Shown here in pieces: positions 53,014 to 64,000 of a stretch of 64,000 nt of DNA (its first letter is position 1; each line of letters begins with the position of its first letter). The notes below the pieces were generated by a model. The model was not told the origin of the DNA. It was given only the letters and a program-made list of their open reading frames with translations, and did no database searches. Made by a program: the position numbers and the translations under genes. This DNA is from Oasisia sp. SBJ-2009 (lineage: Eukaryota > Annelida > Polychaeta > Sabellida > Siboglinidae): NCBI GenBank assembly GCA_964017155.1, contig OZ024866.1, positions 21,238,826 to 21,302,825 on the forward strand. The letters are read 5' to 3'.

Positions 53014-55600
53014 CTGCACTCTACAGTATGTATAGAATAACTGTCACCACTTCTTAGGGTAGATGGTACCATGTCTACATGATGAAGTTTACGGTATTTT
53101 GCAGTAACAACTGTTTGTGAAGAATAACAATGTTTACACACCAGACAATATCGTCAAAGGGTGGATGATACACTGTTCCTATGACAACATTGGCATACAA
53201 GAAGCAATGTTAGATTAAAAACATTCCACTGCTCACAAGACTACAAACTGCAAGAGTTTCAAACACTTGATCACGCTATCCTGCCATATGGCAAGAAATT
53301 GTCACTATCATTCAACAGTGACAAGAAAATTGAGGAAGAGCAGACCTGTCACATTATATGGACTACCCGTATCTGATACAGATTTTGGCGTTTTCTTAAC
53401 GCGATCATTCATTATATTTAAGGTCTTGGAGGAGCTCATCAGGATCAATCTAAGGTTTAGCAGAAGTAGAGCAGGAGCGGAATATTGTGTTATGTTGGTG
53501 GTTTTGTTTTGTGTCGATCGAAGAAATTCTGTTGTAATAATGAGCACTGAGCAGTATCTTTTAACTGTTAATCACATCATTTAAGGAGAATGTGAATTAT
53601 TTACAAGTAAACTGATATTGACAGACTAGAGGTTTATGCGAGCGAAAGGATGTTATGATTTTTTTCTTTGTGTCTTATGAATCTATTTTTAGAAGCATTA
53701 GAAGCGATGTTGTATCCCTATTTTATACATGTAGACATTCCCTGATGTCATTGTGATGTCACAGGAGCCTGTGCTCATATACATCCTTGTTTTTTGAGAT
53801 GCCATGCCAAGTGCAGACAGCTGTAGAAAAATATCTATGTCAGACCAAGTCACAACGAAAGCCAACAGCCTTGCGAAAGACTGAATGAAGAATGAATGTG
53901 TTAATGGGAAATAGATTGAACAATCAGATTTTTGCAAGTTCCTTTTTTAAAGATACCTTTGTTGTGAGTTACTACTTTTCAAAAATAATTTCATTCCAGA
54001 ACACATTGCTATAACAGAGTGATTTCATCTCATTCTGTGTGCACACAATCACATTTTCATGAAAGATCTGCACAGTACATAGTTGAGTTTCATACTGTAG
54101 CAAATCAATATTTCCTAAAACAGTATAGTTCTAGGGATTATGTTTCTTCAGATTTGTTTCTTACTAATTACTGTTGACCTGAACATGGCAATCATGGCAC
54201 CAGTCACCACCAGCTTGTGCACATGTACTTCACAGAGTAAGTTAACAAGTATTTATAACATATATAATGGCATCTAATTAGTAGTTATTGAAATTGAGTT
54301 ATTTCTGTACTACAATCTGCAAAACCAAAACAGGTTGTACTGCGCGAAAGATGGTATTCTTCATTACTAGTCAAGATCACCAAACACAAGTACTAGCCAC
54401 CAATGCCACCATAACAATCGATTAAAATGCATGATTCCCATGATCAGTGTTACAAGCAAAGTGTTTCTACAGCATTTCCGATTAATTTCATTATAATTAT
54501 ATTTAATTTAGCATTTGTAATGAAATGGTTAGTGTTTATTACTATTACACAATTATAATGATGTGATATCTGTTGTAGGGAGGCTCACTCTATGGATCAG
54601 CTGCACCACGGCCACAACCACATAACACTCTCATGTCATGCCCTCTCTAAACAAGGCGTTGTCAGCTGAGACCATCAAACAATTGTTGAAACTGTTAGGT
54701 GATGGATATGGTCCAACGGCAGCAGTCAACGTTTTGAAGTTTGACCTTCATCAAACATCAACTGATGCAGAGTATGCTGTTTTAAGTGCTCACCGTGCTG
54801 TCATTCCATATGTTAGCTTTGTAGTTAAGTAAGTGCTTGTGGTTATGTATAGGATACATGTATAAGATTGTTTGGTATCTTCTCCTTGGCTTATATATAA
54901 GTTTTATGTATACTTAAGTCCATGTTTCAGAAGCATGTTATAGGAATACATTTATAGTATGGTAGTAATACACATAGTAATTAATATATACGAACAAGTT
55001 ATAAAGCATAAAAAAAATTAAATGACAACTACATGCCTCAGTCTTATTTTGGGTGATGTTGTTGGTTTCCTAATTGCTTTTAGTCTTGCAAGTGTGGCAT
55101 AGTTTTTATGCACTTCTGTAAATAACTTAAATGCGTTTTGATCCTTCCCCTGAAAGCATTGCACTAAGATATTTGAAGTTTTTAGCAGTTTTTGTATTTC
55201 TATTTTCATATTTAATATGTTAACTCATTTGGTATTGGTCATTTGTGTTAAGAATTTATATTGATAAAGGTAATAGTGTGTTACTAGAGTCCTGCATCAA
55301 TGTTGGTTTATTTGATGTAGTTCAACTAGTATTAACATGTACACTGCAATGAATGGCGAGAATACTGAGAGGGTAGGATGAGTGTGACAGTCTCTGCATT
55401 CATTCCTCTGCAAGTTAGTTCAGAAAGATGGAGAGATTAAGTATCATAGGGACATTTCTAAATTGCACAAGAAGTACAACAGACCATCCGATTTGAGGAA
55501 TGTATTATGGAAGCACATCCAGTTCCTCAAATGGAAATGTCCAGAAACTGTGTGAACAAATAATACATTGTTCGTTACTTCTAAAGAGAGAAAACCGTAT
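53014..55600. other. unassigned DNA
   Basis: Several open stretches (for example 53267-53584 plus, 54638-54832 plus) have no recognised domain. 54638-54832 reads ALSAETIKQLLKLLGDGYGP and ends at a donor-like AAGTAAG, so it could be an exon. Otherwise AT-rich, with no tandem repeat. Confidence 0.35.
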
Positions 55601-55611
55601 TCCCTGAACAC

Positions 55612-55839
55612 TTGGAAGCAAATCTTGAAAAAATAATCACCCTAGTAATTGATGCTAACAATCAAAACGGAAACGACCCCTGTGAGAGAAGTGATGACTC
55701 ATCAGAATCAGACGAAGTCCTGCCACTCAACCAGCTTAGTTCTCACAATGTCCAGACAGCAACAGGCTCAGATGTGTCCAATGAAGACAGTGATGATAGC
55801 AGCAATGAACTTCATCCATTTCAGGGATGTGCCTGCTGA
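55612..55839 (+). CDS. hypothetical Asp/Ser-rich open frame
   Basis: 75 codons, rich in Asp, Ser and Glu (SDDSSESDEVLPLNQ, SNEDSDDSSNELHPFQG). No domain recognised. It may belong with the ORF at 56189 as part of a mobile-element protein. Confidence 0.25.
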   Translation: MEANLEKIITLVIDANNQNGNDPCERSDDSSESDEVLPLNQLSSHNVQTATGSDVSNEDSDDSSNELHPFQGCAC

Positions 55840-56188
55840 CACATGTGTCAGTGTAGGGTACATAGACTGCTGGTACCCCGGGTTTGTTGTGATAGTTCTC
55901 AATGATGATAAAGCTGTGGTTAATTTCTCAAGTTAGTCACAGACTTATGGACAGTTACTCGGTTATGCACGGAGCAGTAAAACAAATACCCATGATGCCT
56001 TTTTCCATTTGACAACAGTGTTCGGGCCTTAACCGCAACTGTGGAAGAACTACACTAGAACAAAACTACTTCTGTCATAATAACCAGTAGTACAACCACA
56101 ACTGAGGCAGCTACAACCATTTTTCTTGCAGCCACCACAACCACAGCTGCCAAAACCACAGCTGTTGACGTGACCAGCTTTACATCCA

Positions 56189-56641
56189 GTGATTGCAGTT
56201 ATTACAAGCAAAACCAGAGACTACGAAATCAACACAACCAGTGTCCATGTGACTTGTGGTAAGACATGCGTCTACACTCTACACTACACCACTAGCCAAG
56301 TAGAATACTATATGGAACATCTGAAACGAGTTGTCAAAATTGGTGACACGGTCGTGTTCACCCTAAGGTTCATATTTCTCCGTTTTCTGGTAATCAGTCA
56401 ACGGCTCGAGATGGAACTCCTGCCAATATTTGGGTATGAGCTATATGCTGTCCCTCCATCACTTATGGATGAGTATGGTTGCCTCCGGAGAGGGAACAAG
56501 GCGATACTAGTACACAAGCTTGGAGTAAAGCATCACAAGCCTCCACGCTCTAACGTCATCATCGTGTACTCCCAGCAGCTCTTGTATAACGTGGTCTGCA
56601 AAGTGTGGATGTCCTATCGGGGTAAGCCTTGCTTACACTGA
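56189..56641 (+). CDS. hypothetical protein, possibly mobile-element derived
   Basis: 150 codons. The C-terminal half reads MELLPIFGYELYAVPPSLMD, EYGCLRRGNKAILVHKLG and SNVIIVYSQQLLYNVV. The 'YEL-x(3)-PPSL-[FM]-D-x(4)-RKGNKA' pattern recalls an uncharacterised protein family repeated in invertebrate genomes, but I cannot name it. The N-terminal part may be intron or UTR. Confidence 0.35.
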   Translation: MIAVITSKTRDYEINTTSVHVTCGKTCVYTLHYTTSQVEYYMEHLKRVVKIGDTVVFTLRFIFLRFLVISQRLEMELLPIFGYELYAVPPSLMDEYGCLRRGNKAILVHKLGVKHHKPPRSNVIIVYSQQLLYNVVCKVWMSYRGKPCLH

Positions 56642-56954
56642 AATATGGGCTAAAGGCCATGAGAGGCAGCGACGAGCTGGTGTTAGGTCCACTACATACA
56701 ACCTGGACCTCAACAGCCCTCTGCCAAGTCATGGGGCAGTGATAAAAACAAACATAACAAGCGTGGCCAGTCACGTCTTCTCAGCATGTTCAACCGGTAG
56801 GGTGTGGGGTGTCAATTGAGAGCAGGAATGATGGTGTCTTCTAGCTTCCATGATGAAGCAGACATCACTATGCTGGTCATCAGGTTCATATTGCTGTGCA
56901 GATGGAGAAGTGGGATGGTGTTGTCCTTGATATCAATGCCACATGTGCCAACTT

Positions 56955-57050
56955 AAGGCGGGTTTACACTATGCAACGCTGCTGCATGCAACTTAAGGCA
57001 CGGTTGCTTGCAACACTGTTGCAGCCAGATCGCCTAGTGTAAACATAAAA
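56955..57050. repeat. GTTTACACTA...TAGTGTAAAC inverted pair, possible transposon end
   Basis: GCGGGTTTACACTATGCAAC at 56957 and CGCCTAGTGTAAAC ending near 57045 pair partly. TGCAAC/GTTGCA words are frequent across 56970-57140. TTAAGGCGGGTTTACAC resembles the start of a Harbinger/ISL2EU-type terminal repeat upstream of the MADF gene. No matching right end found. Confidence 0.35.
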
Positions 57051-57210
57051 TCACATGAAGCGGCGTCTCATGAGACCACTGCTTGCAACGGTCTCATGGA
57101 TTGGGAAAGCTTTATTCCATGCAACATTGTCTCTTGGTTGCAAGTAATTTGTCCAATGACACTGAAAGGCCAACTCACGTGGCCCATGTAATAACGTAAA
57201 AACCGAAAGC

Positions 57211-58180
57211 ATGGCAACCACAAAGAAAGGAGATGTTCGGCTGGCGGACGAGGAGGCATTTATTTTAATTGAGTTATTCCATGAGCATGACTACTTATGG
57301 AATGTGGCAAGCAAGAGCTACCATAAAGAAGAGCAGCGAATGAGTGCATTGCGTGCCATCTCTGCAGAAATGGAAACGAGAACAGGAAAGGTTCTTGGCA
57401 GTATGTATTGATGGACTTTATTATAAGAGAGGACTACCTATCGTCCACCTTTTATAAGTTTGTACATAGAGCTCTACTATATGAACCTTAAAAACAAATT
57501 GCAATGTACTTTGAATTATTAAAACATTATTATGAACAATAACGAAAAATCTAACATCCAAATGTATACTACAATATTCCATAGTAATATTGTAATTTTC
57601 TAACATTCCTTTTTAAGTTGTACTGATAGCACACTGACAGGTCACTGTCACATAGAGTGACAGTTGATATGCACACCCTTATCACTCCATCAACAACGTT
57701 TTTCTCATTCTATGGTGTTGGTTAAATTTCCAAGAATTTCTTAACGCTATATATTTACAATGTATTTATGTGAGATTATTTGTTATTTTATTAATAAAAA
57801 ATAAGTAATCTACATGTATAGCTGTGTATAATAGTGTTTTTTATTACAATTAACAATATTTCAGTAACATTTAATTTTTTTAAATGAATTACTGTATTTA
57901 TTCGGTAACCTTGTTAATTCATGTAATGCAAGATGGCACTATCAAATGCATGACATAATTTAATAATTGTACTTTTTCTTTAAATAGCTGACGACATACA
58001 ACAGAAGTTTCGCAATCGCGGAACTAGCTATACACGGGAGACATAACATTTAGGCATCGTCAAGGAACGGGGCCGGAACAGACGCTGTGCATACAAGCAG
58101 CTGGCCCTTCAATCAGTCCCGGGACGAGTTCCTCACACCTCATGTGTCCATGAGAGGTTCAATTACAAACTTGGTACTTG
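57211..58180 (+). pseudogene. MADF-domain (Myb/SANT-like) protein, two exons, stop in exon 2
   Basis: Exon 1 from ATG 57211 reads DEEAFILIELFHEHDYLWNV, ASKSYHKEEQRMSALRAISA, EMETRTGKVLG, with donor GGCA|GTATGT (about 57402). Exon 2 after TTCTTTAAATAG (57987) reads DDIQQKFRNRGTSYTRET, TAA, HLGIVKERGRNRRCAYKQLA. The join restores TDDIQQKF in phase. 'F-I-x-L-I-E-x-H-x-x-L-W', 'Y' and 'K-F-x-N-x-R-T-x-Y' are the MADF signature. Such proteins are chromatin factors or accessory DNA-binding proteins of Harbinger elements. The TAA (58045) lies in the otherwise continuous frame. Confidence 0.7.
57412..57986. other. intron of the MADF relic
   Basis: AT-rich, with no repeat recognised. Confidence 0.5.
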
Positions 58181-58583
58181 AGGGATTCTCCTACAATTTT
58201 TAATATTATGTATATTGTATTTTATATGTAACGTTTAGCATTAATTGAAAAGTACATAATTACTTTCTATCCACATAAACAAACTACAGTAGAACCCCTG
58301 ACGTACGACCACCCTCATTTACAACCACCCGGTTTTACGACCGTTTTTTCATTGACGGAATGTCTACGCTGTATAAACAACCCCTAACCAACAACCACCC
58401 GGCAGACGCGACCAACGACCATGGCAATTTGAATTTTACCCCTGACGAACGACCATCCGATAGATGGCAGCACATTTGTTTGGGCTTAAATCTCGCAAAG
58501 TGTCCCGGATGTACAGATGCGCATATAAACAACGAAATGTGTGCGGTAACGACCGTTACAAATTTGAGAGAGCAACGAAGATG

Positions 58584-61500
58584 TCGAATAGAAAGCGAAA
58601 CATTTTGTCACTAGAGGATCGAGTGAAAGTGGTAGAACGTTTAAGGGGGAATCAGCCAGATCGGTCGCCCAGAGCCTGAACGTGGGGAAGACTCAAGTCC
58701 AGAATGTCGCGAAAGAAAAGGACGCCATTTTGCGCTATTGGCGAGACAGTGAAAATGGCGACGGAAAGTACGCAAAGAAACGTAAGTGCGCCTACGAAGA
58801 TATGAATGCGACAGTGTGGGACTGGTTTTGCGACGCCCGTTCGCGAAATATAGGAGAAAGCCGTCTTGCTCTCGATGAGTTTCGGGTACGCCGACTTCAC
58901 CGGGTCGAATGGATGGCTGGACCGATGGAAAGCCCGCCGCAACATCCGGTGTTCTATTCTCAATGGCGAGAGTGCCGATGTCCCCGAGGACGCCGTGAGA
59001 GATTGGGCGAAACGTCTGCCCGTCATTTGCGACGGTTATGAACCGAGAAACATCTTCAACGCCGACGAGACTGGGCTATTCTTTAGAGCCCTGCCGACCA
59101 AGTCAATGGTGACGAAGGGGGATTTGTGTAACGGAGGAAAAAACTCGAAAGATCGAATCACCGTGCTACTGGCAGCGAGTGCCACCGGCGAGAAGCTCAG
59201 GCCGTTGGTAATCGGGAAATCCAAGAAACCTCGAGCGGTGTTTCTATGGATTCGAGATACCAACGCTCGGCGTAGACTACGACTTCAGCAAGAAGTCGTG
59301 GATGACAACGGCCATCTTCACCACATGGCTGAAACGACTCAATAACAGGATGAGGTTAGTACACATAATATTGTTGATCCATAGTTAGTGACTTTGTCTG
59401 AAATTTATGATGATGATGTTATTTTTGCTCAGCTGTTTGGTATGTTATATAGCTTGGTAAACCCAGAAAACGTACATTTAATGTCATGAGTCATAGATAG
59501 GTGCGGATAGTGTTGTGGTTGGCACCTTCTCCAAAATCCCGGCTAACCTCAACGTGCTGAGGACACAGGCGTGCGAACAGGAAAAATGTGGAATATGCTT
59601 AGCGTGAAATAATTTTGTCTACAATAATTAGTGCATGTAAAAGTTGCAACTAAGTTGGTTGAATTTATGCATTTTATTTATGTTGAGTAAAATTCCATTC
59701 ACTGTTTCAGGTTTGAGCAGCGTCACGTCCTGATGTTTGTAGACAACTGCTCGGCCCACCCTGACGTACAGTTGACGCACGTGAAACTAGTCTTCCTACC
59801 TCCGAACACGACTTCCAAGCTGCAGCCATGCGACGCCGGCATCATTCAGACGGTGAAAATGCATTACAGGAAGCGCCTGCTGAGACATGTCCTGCATCAG
59901 CTGGATATTGATGAGTCCGGCACAGCATCGCAACTGGCAAAGAGCGTCAACATAATGGATGCCATTGTTTGGCTAAAATCTGCATGGGATATCCTGCAAG
60001 CCAGCACCATCCAGAAATGTTTCAAGAGATGCGGCTTTCAAGTTGACACTGAAGGTATGTTTCTCATGAAATGACACTGATTTATCCCATTCTATTGATG
60101 CAGATGTTTTATTGTTTTAGTTGACAGCCCTGCAATTGAAAAAGCCCTGCAAATGATTTTTTGTAGACAGTGTATCCATTGTTTTGATGCAGATGTTTTA
60201 TTATTTTCATTTACAGCTATGCAAGCAAATGATTATTCAATTTTTCAGAATCTGTCAGTAGAATAGCAGTCACCTTAACCCATTTTATCCTGAAGCTAGT
60301 GCAGACGAGTTGCAGCCAATTCCTGATCATTTCCTCAAATCAATCTGTCAGCATTAAAAAAATGACAGGCCTTCATTTAAAATGGACATAACTTTATTAT
60401 TTCTCAATCAATTTTTAAATGTGATATACCTTTAGAAAGTAGATAAAATAAACTATCAAGTCGCATTGACAAACTCATAGTTTTATCATATATATTTTAT
60501 GTGGCATATGACAAAACATGCCCAATAAATTCAAACCTATGTTGAGGTTTGTCACATTACTTTTCACCTGACATTTTCGCCAAGAAGGAGACAACATGTC
60601 AATGAGCAAGTTGACTTTATTTTATGCATTACTCTCTGCTGAAAACAAAGGTATACAACTTGTCCACATATCTTGGATAATAATCTCATAATGTAAAATT
60701 GTTTGTAATAACCCCCATGTCAGTCGATTGAATCGCCAACGTGTGGCGCCGCTGAGCGAAATTATGCAAATTTGTGAAATATTTTCTGTCAACGATGTAT
60801 AATATTGTGGCTTATTTCTTATAACTAATAAATAAGTACTCTAAAGTAACAACGTTGGTCAATATTTCAACGTCACTTTATTGATGAAGTAGTTACCATC
60901 GTTGGAAATAATCTTAACTTTGGCGCCAAAAAAACCGGCGCGGTGAGCGAAAATGAATTCCGTTGTCGGTCGACCCCACTTCGATGGCTTCAAAGTATGT
61001 CTTCACGGACAAATATCGCATCAAATACCATAACCGTCCATCTTATATCGGCTATCCACTTGTCTGCCTTCTTGTCATCAACAGTATGAAGTAAATTAAT
61101 GGAGTTATCCTTCGAAATACGTCAACATTTAACGATCTTTGCGACTCGACGCCATCTTTGATTTCACTTTGGCTTGGGGGTGCCGACTTTGGACAGCAAA
61201 TACCCAAAGACCGGCACTGATTGGTTGAAAAATATGGGTTTCCTAGTGATCCCGATATACTGACGTCATTCAGTGTTAACCAGCCAATGGGATTCCAAAA
61301 CGTCAGAGTGCGGGGAAGCCGTGCCAAGTGCAAACTACGACCAGAATCGTATTCCGGATAAAAAGGGTAACTACGACTAGAATCGTATTCCGGATAAAAT
61401 GGGTTAATGTAAAGGCTTTATGCTTATGTTGTTGTACAATTTGCGTTGCAGTCGCTGGTGATGTCGAGGAGCCGTCCATCGACGTGGACCAGCCGTCCCT

Positions 61501-61888
61501 CGAGCCAGACCTCCAAACTGTGATTGGCGAGGTGTCCCTCCAGGCGTTTGCGGACATGGACAACGAGGAAGCTATGTCACGAGCGTCGACAGGTGACAAC
61601 GAACCAGTGCTCCCCGAGATCCCAGAGATCAGTGAGGACACTGATGATGAGGATTCTGTACCTGCAGTGACCAGTAGGCGGACTGCAATGGCACATGTGG
61701 ACAGTTTGGTAGCATTCGGACTTTCTAGGCAGAACCCTCGAGTTGTAGAACTGATGAGCCAGCTCAAGCAGGAGCTGGAGCGTCTGGAGAAGTGCTCCAG
61801 GCAGGCAGGCAGGCATTGCAGAGTTCTTCTGTGCACGGGACACCACTTAGTTATGTTGTTGCACATGTTATGTATTCTTTGGTGGTGA
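58584..61888 (+). pseudogene. Tigger-type transposase (CENP-B HTH plus DDE), three exons, frameshifted
   Basis: Exon 1 (58581-59354): MSNRKRNILSLEDRVKVVER, then VGKTQVQNVAKEKDAILRYW (psq/CENP-B helix-turn-helix), VWDWFCDARSRN, ADFTGSNGWLDRWKARRNIR, FNADETGLFFRALPTKSM. Exon 2 (59711-60054): FEQRHVLMFVDNCSAHPDVQ, LPPNTTSKLQPCDAGIIQTV. Exon 3 (61452-61888): acidic tail EDTDDEDSVPAV and VVELMSQLKQELERLEK. The catalytic Asp residues are those of NADET, VDNCSAH and CDAG (DDD, as in pogo). Introns join in phase (NNRM-R-FEQ; TE-V-AGD). Lesions: one G missing in a G run near 58647, a deletion and shift near 58850, a shift near 59240. Inactive as read. Confidence 0.9.
60055..61451 (+). other. long second intron of the Tigger transposase
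   Basis: Starts AAG|GTATGT, ends TTTGCGTTGCAG. AT-rich. Near its end is a 36-bp direct repeat (AACTACGACCAGAATCGTAT at 61333, AACTACGACTAGAATCGTAT at 61369). It contains no recognised gene. Confidence 0.6.
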
Positions 61889-62204
61889 TTCTTTTAATTT
61901 AATTGCATATGTTTTTGCACTATTTATTATTGTTTCTTTGTTTTAATTAAAGTTCCACTTGTGTTTGACATACAGTTGACTTGTGTTTTTCTTTATATAG
62001 CTAGTGTGTAAAATAGTGTAAAGGAAGTACATGTCCACTTGGTTGTTGTTGATGTTAGTGGTTGTATGCGCCACCTGGTGTTGATGTTAGTGGTAAGCGC
62101 CCCTTAGTGTTGCTTTTTGGAAACCCCTCACGAGAGACCACCCCTCTTTTAAGACCGCCCCACTCTGATTTGGGGGGCGGTCTTAAACCAGGGGTTCCAC
62201 TGTA

Positions 62205-62545
62205 AATGAAAACATTACGTTTATTGAACATAAAATTTAATATATAAAAGCATTTTATAAACATATGCAATATAATACCTATTAATACATTTGTTTATAT
62301 ATAATTATATTGTGATATTAGTATTTCCCACCCATAATGATCCAAAATACAAAGTTGCAATAAAATGCGAGGAGGTATGGCTAAAATTAGTGACTTCATA
62401 TGTACGTGTCTGGACGTCAACACACATTTTTGGCTGCAAAAAACGTTATTCTGCATAAAGCCCTGATCCAGTGTAACTATATCATATCACTTTTACTTCA
62501 GTTACAGATACAGACATCTCATTATTTTATAACCCTGCTGGACAT
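62205..62545. other. AT-rich DNA
   Basis: No gene or repeat recognised between the Tigger element and the 60-bp array. Confidence 0.4.
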
Positions 62546-62550
62546 CACAG

Positions 62551-62880
62551 GTGGACATGACTGTGACAGGTGTAACTAGACTGCTCATAAAACATGACAC
62601 TGTAGCACAGGTGGACATGACTGTGACAGGTGTAACTGGATGGCTCATGAAATATGAAGCTGTAGCACAGGTGGACATGACTGTGACAGGTTTAACTGGA
62701 TGGCTCATGGAACATGAAGCTTTAGCACAGGTGAACATGACTGCGACAGGTTTAACTGGATGGCTCATGGAACATGAAGCTTTAGCACAGGTGGACATGA
62801 CTGCGACAGGTGTAACTGGACAGCTCATGGAACATGAAGCTGTCATAATAGCTCCCATTGACATGATTGTGACATGTGAT
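62551..62880. repeat. 60-bp minisatellite, five copies plus a partial
   Basis: Units start at 62551, 62611, 62671, 62731 and 62791 with GTGGACATGACTGTGACAGG (one unit has GTGAAC). A diverged partial copy follows. The period is a multiple of 3, so an open plus frame encodes a 20-residue repeat (VDMTVTGVTGWLMKYEAVAQ). No start context, domain or splice site supports real coding. Confidence 0.9.
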
Positions 62881-64000
62881 TGAAATAACGAAGGTCAAAA
62901 AGTCTTCTACAGCACAATTTATCATCTAGATATATAGTAGATTTCTTACAAAACGCACTATCCAGTTGTTAGGATTGTTCAAAGCATTTTACACTTTTCT
63001 TCCTGGCACGCCTGTTCTACCAAACACCATCTCAACTTTTCTGAGAAGCCTTCAGCCACCCTGCATATAATCCCAATCACTTTTTCATTATATACAGCTG
63101 TATAATTTAAATAGCCTGTAAAGCTACTGAATTAAAGAATGAATTCAGTTTGTATATCTCGGATGGACTGTCTTAAGTTTACATTTACAGAGATTATCAT
63201 AGCCTGCCACCAGCAGTCAATGTCCTTGTATTCAAAATGAAACAGTGATTTTTCTCCCCACCTCTAATTATAACAGTCATGCTCTAATATTACTCATAAA
63301 CGTCTAAGTACTGATGACAAACCTGGGGAAGATGTTACCACCAAGCACAGGTCACCGAGACACCATCAATAAGAGAGGCCAGTATGGAGCAGGATCTGAC
63401 AAAAGGCTGATGTCTCTGACACAACTGCCTGGACATCTAGAAGTACAACTGACTAAGTACAAGTACAAGTACAAAAACCAAAGTACAAATTCAAGTTCAA
63501 GCACTGAGAAATGCTATTAAATGAAAGTACAAGGATTTGATCCCACATACATTCCGATCATTATAAGCACTGAACAATGCTATTAAACTACAAATACTTG
63601 ACTCCAAATGTCCAACCGGGTAGGTATAGGAAGAAAATTAGAAAGAAGGCTTCCCTACCTGTTGTCATCCACCACCCCAGCCTGGTACCATCCATATGTC
63701 CACTTTGAAGTAATCAGCCTGGTACCATCCATATGTCCACTTTGAAGTAACTCAATACACACTGCCGTCAGATTTTCAGACTGTCACATTGTTCCGTCAA
63801 CCCGCTGCTCAGGAATTCTTGGAAAGGTGGCACTGCAGCTGCGGGCAAAATACCTCAGTGGCCACCTCTGTGTTGATAGAAAGGTTCTTGTGTTAACGAC
63901 TGTCATGAGGGTTCACATGTCCATCGTTCAGATTATCCAACAAATTGTCATGACTGATGAATATCGCATGGATATTTCGAAGGACCAAGAAAACATATGT
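62881..64000. other. unassigned, with short tandem duplications
   Basis: CAGCCTGGTACCATCCATAT occurs at 63678 and 63715 (37-bp unit, two copies). AAGTACAAGTACAAGTACAA lies near 63455. No gene recognised. The final 200 bp contain a short protein-like plus-strand stretch without a clear frame. Confidence 0.45.

Larger units (their letters stand above)
58287..62202 (+). mobile_element. Tigger/pogo DNA transposon, complete ends, inactive
   Basis: The ends are inverted: CAGTAGAACCCCTG at 58287 and CAGGGGTTCCACTG ending at 62202 (one mismatch), each flanked by TA (58285-58286, 62203-62204), the pogo/Tc1-mariner target duplication. Total 3,916 bp. The left end carries several ACGACCA/ACAACCACC words (58310-58460), likely subterminal transposase-binding repeats. 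The right end has an AAGACCGCCCC hairpin. It encodes one spliced transposase (58584-61888). Confidence 0.9.

Overview
This is an intron-rich, AT-rich nuclear window from a metazoan, most likely a marine invertebrate. A mollusc or other lophotrochozoan is my guess from the family mix, but the sequence does not prove it. There is no bacterial operon structure, rRNA gene or convincing tRNA. Host-like coding sequence appears as short exons with GT/AG borders. Most of the rest is transposon remains, minisatellites and simple repeats.

Layout. 0-6 kb: two diverged copies of a ~240-bp repeat, an exon from a PIF/Harbinger transposase, a BEN-domain exon and an RTE-type LINE tail (minus). 6-9.3 kb: a frameshifted Mutator-like transposase (minus) cut off at a perfect 49-bp hairpin, then a foldback array. 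12-15.3 kb: minus-strand GC-rich exons of an EGF/laminin-G-like extracellular protein, one next to a 495-bp Harbinger-type MITE. 18.4-25.6 kb: ten consecutive minus-strand exons of a cell-surface receptor (EGF, EGF, FN3, FN3, sushi, transmembrane segment, short tyrosine-containing tail). Reading phase matches at nearly every junction, but two lesions break the frame.

25.7-31.9 kb and 36-47.8 kb hold a dense set of R2-type non-LTR retrotransposons (C2H2 finger, Myb-like repeats, reverse transcriptase, CCHC, PD-D restriction-like endonuclease). They are truncated, fused or head-to-tail; one nearly complete but inactive copy lies at 43.15-47.4 kb. Between 39.19 and 42.97 kb about 100 copies of a 38-bp G-rich minisatellite lie between a 5' end and an internal ORF fragment of this same family. 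33.4-34.4 kb holds a FLYWCH-finger gene relic, followed by an 11-copy 44-bp array. 37.2-39.0 kb is a pile of Penelope, RTE and Rex/CR1 fragments.

48-64 kb: a Harbinger relic with both its Myb/SANT-like and DDE parts, a LINE inserted into an 89-bp tandem array, a MADF-domain relic, a complete but inactive Tigger/pogo element with TA target duplication and terminal inverted repeats (58287-62202), and a 60-bp minisatellite. Nothing here forms a pathway. The relationships are nesting, truncation and fusion of mobile DNA around two host-like extracellular protein genes. Many coding relics carry single-base frameshifts, so assembly indel error has to be excluded before any host gene is called a pseudogene.
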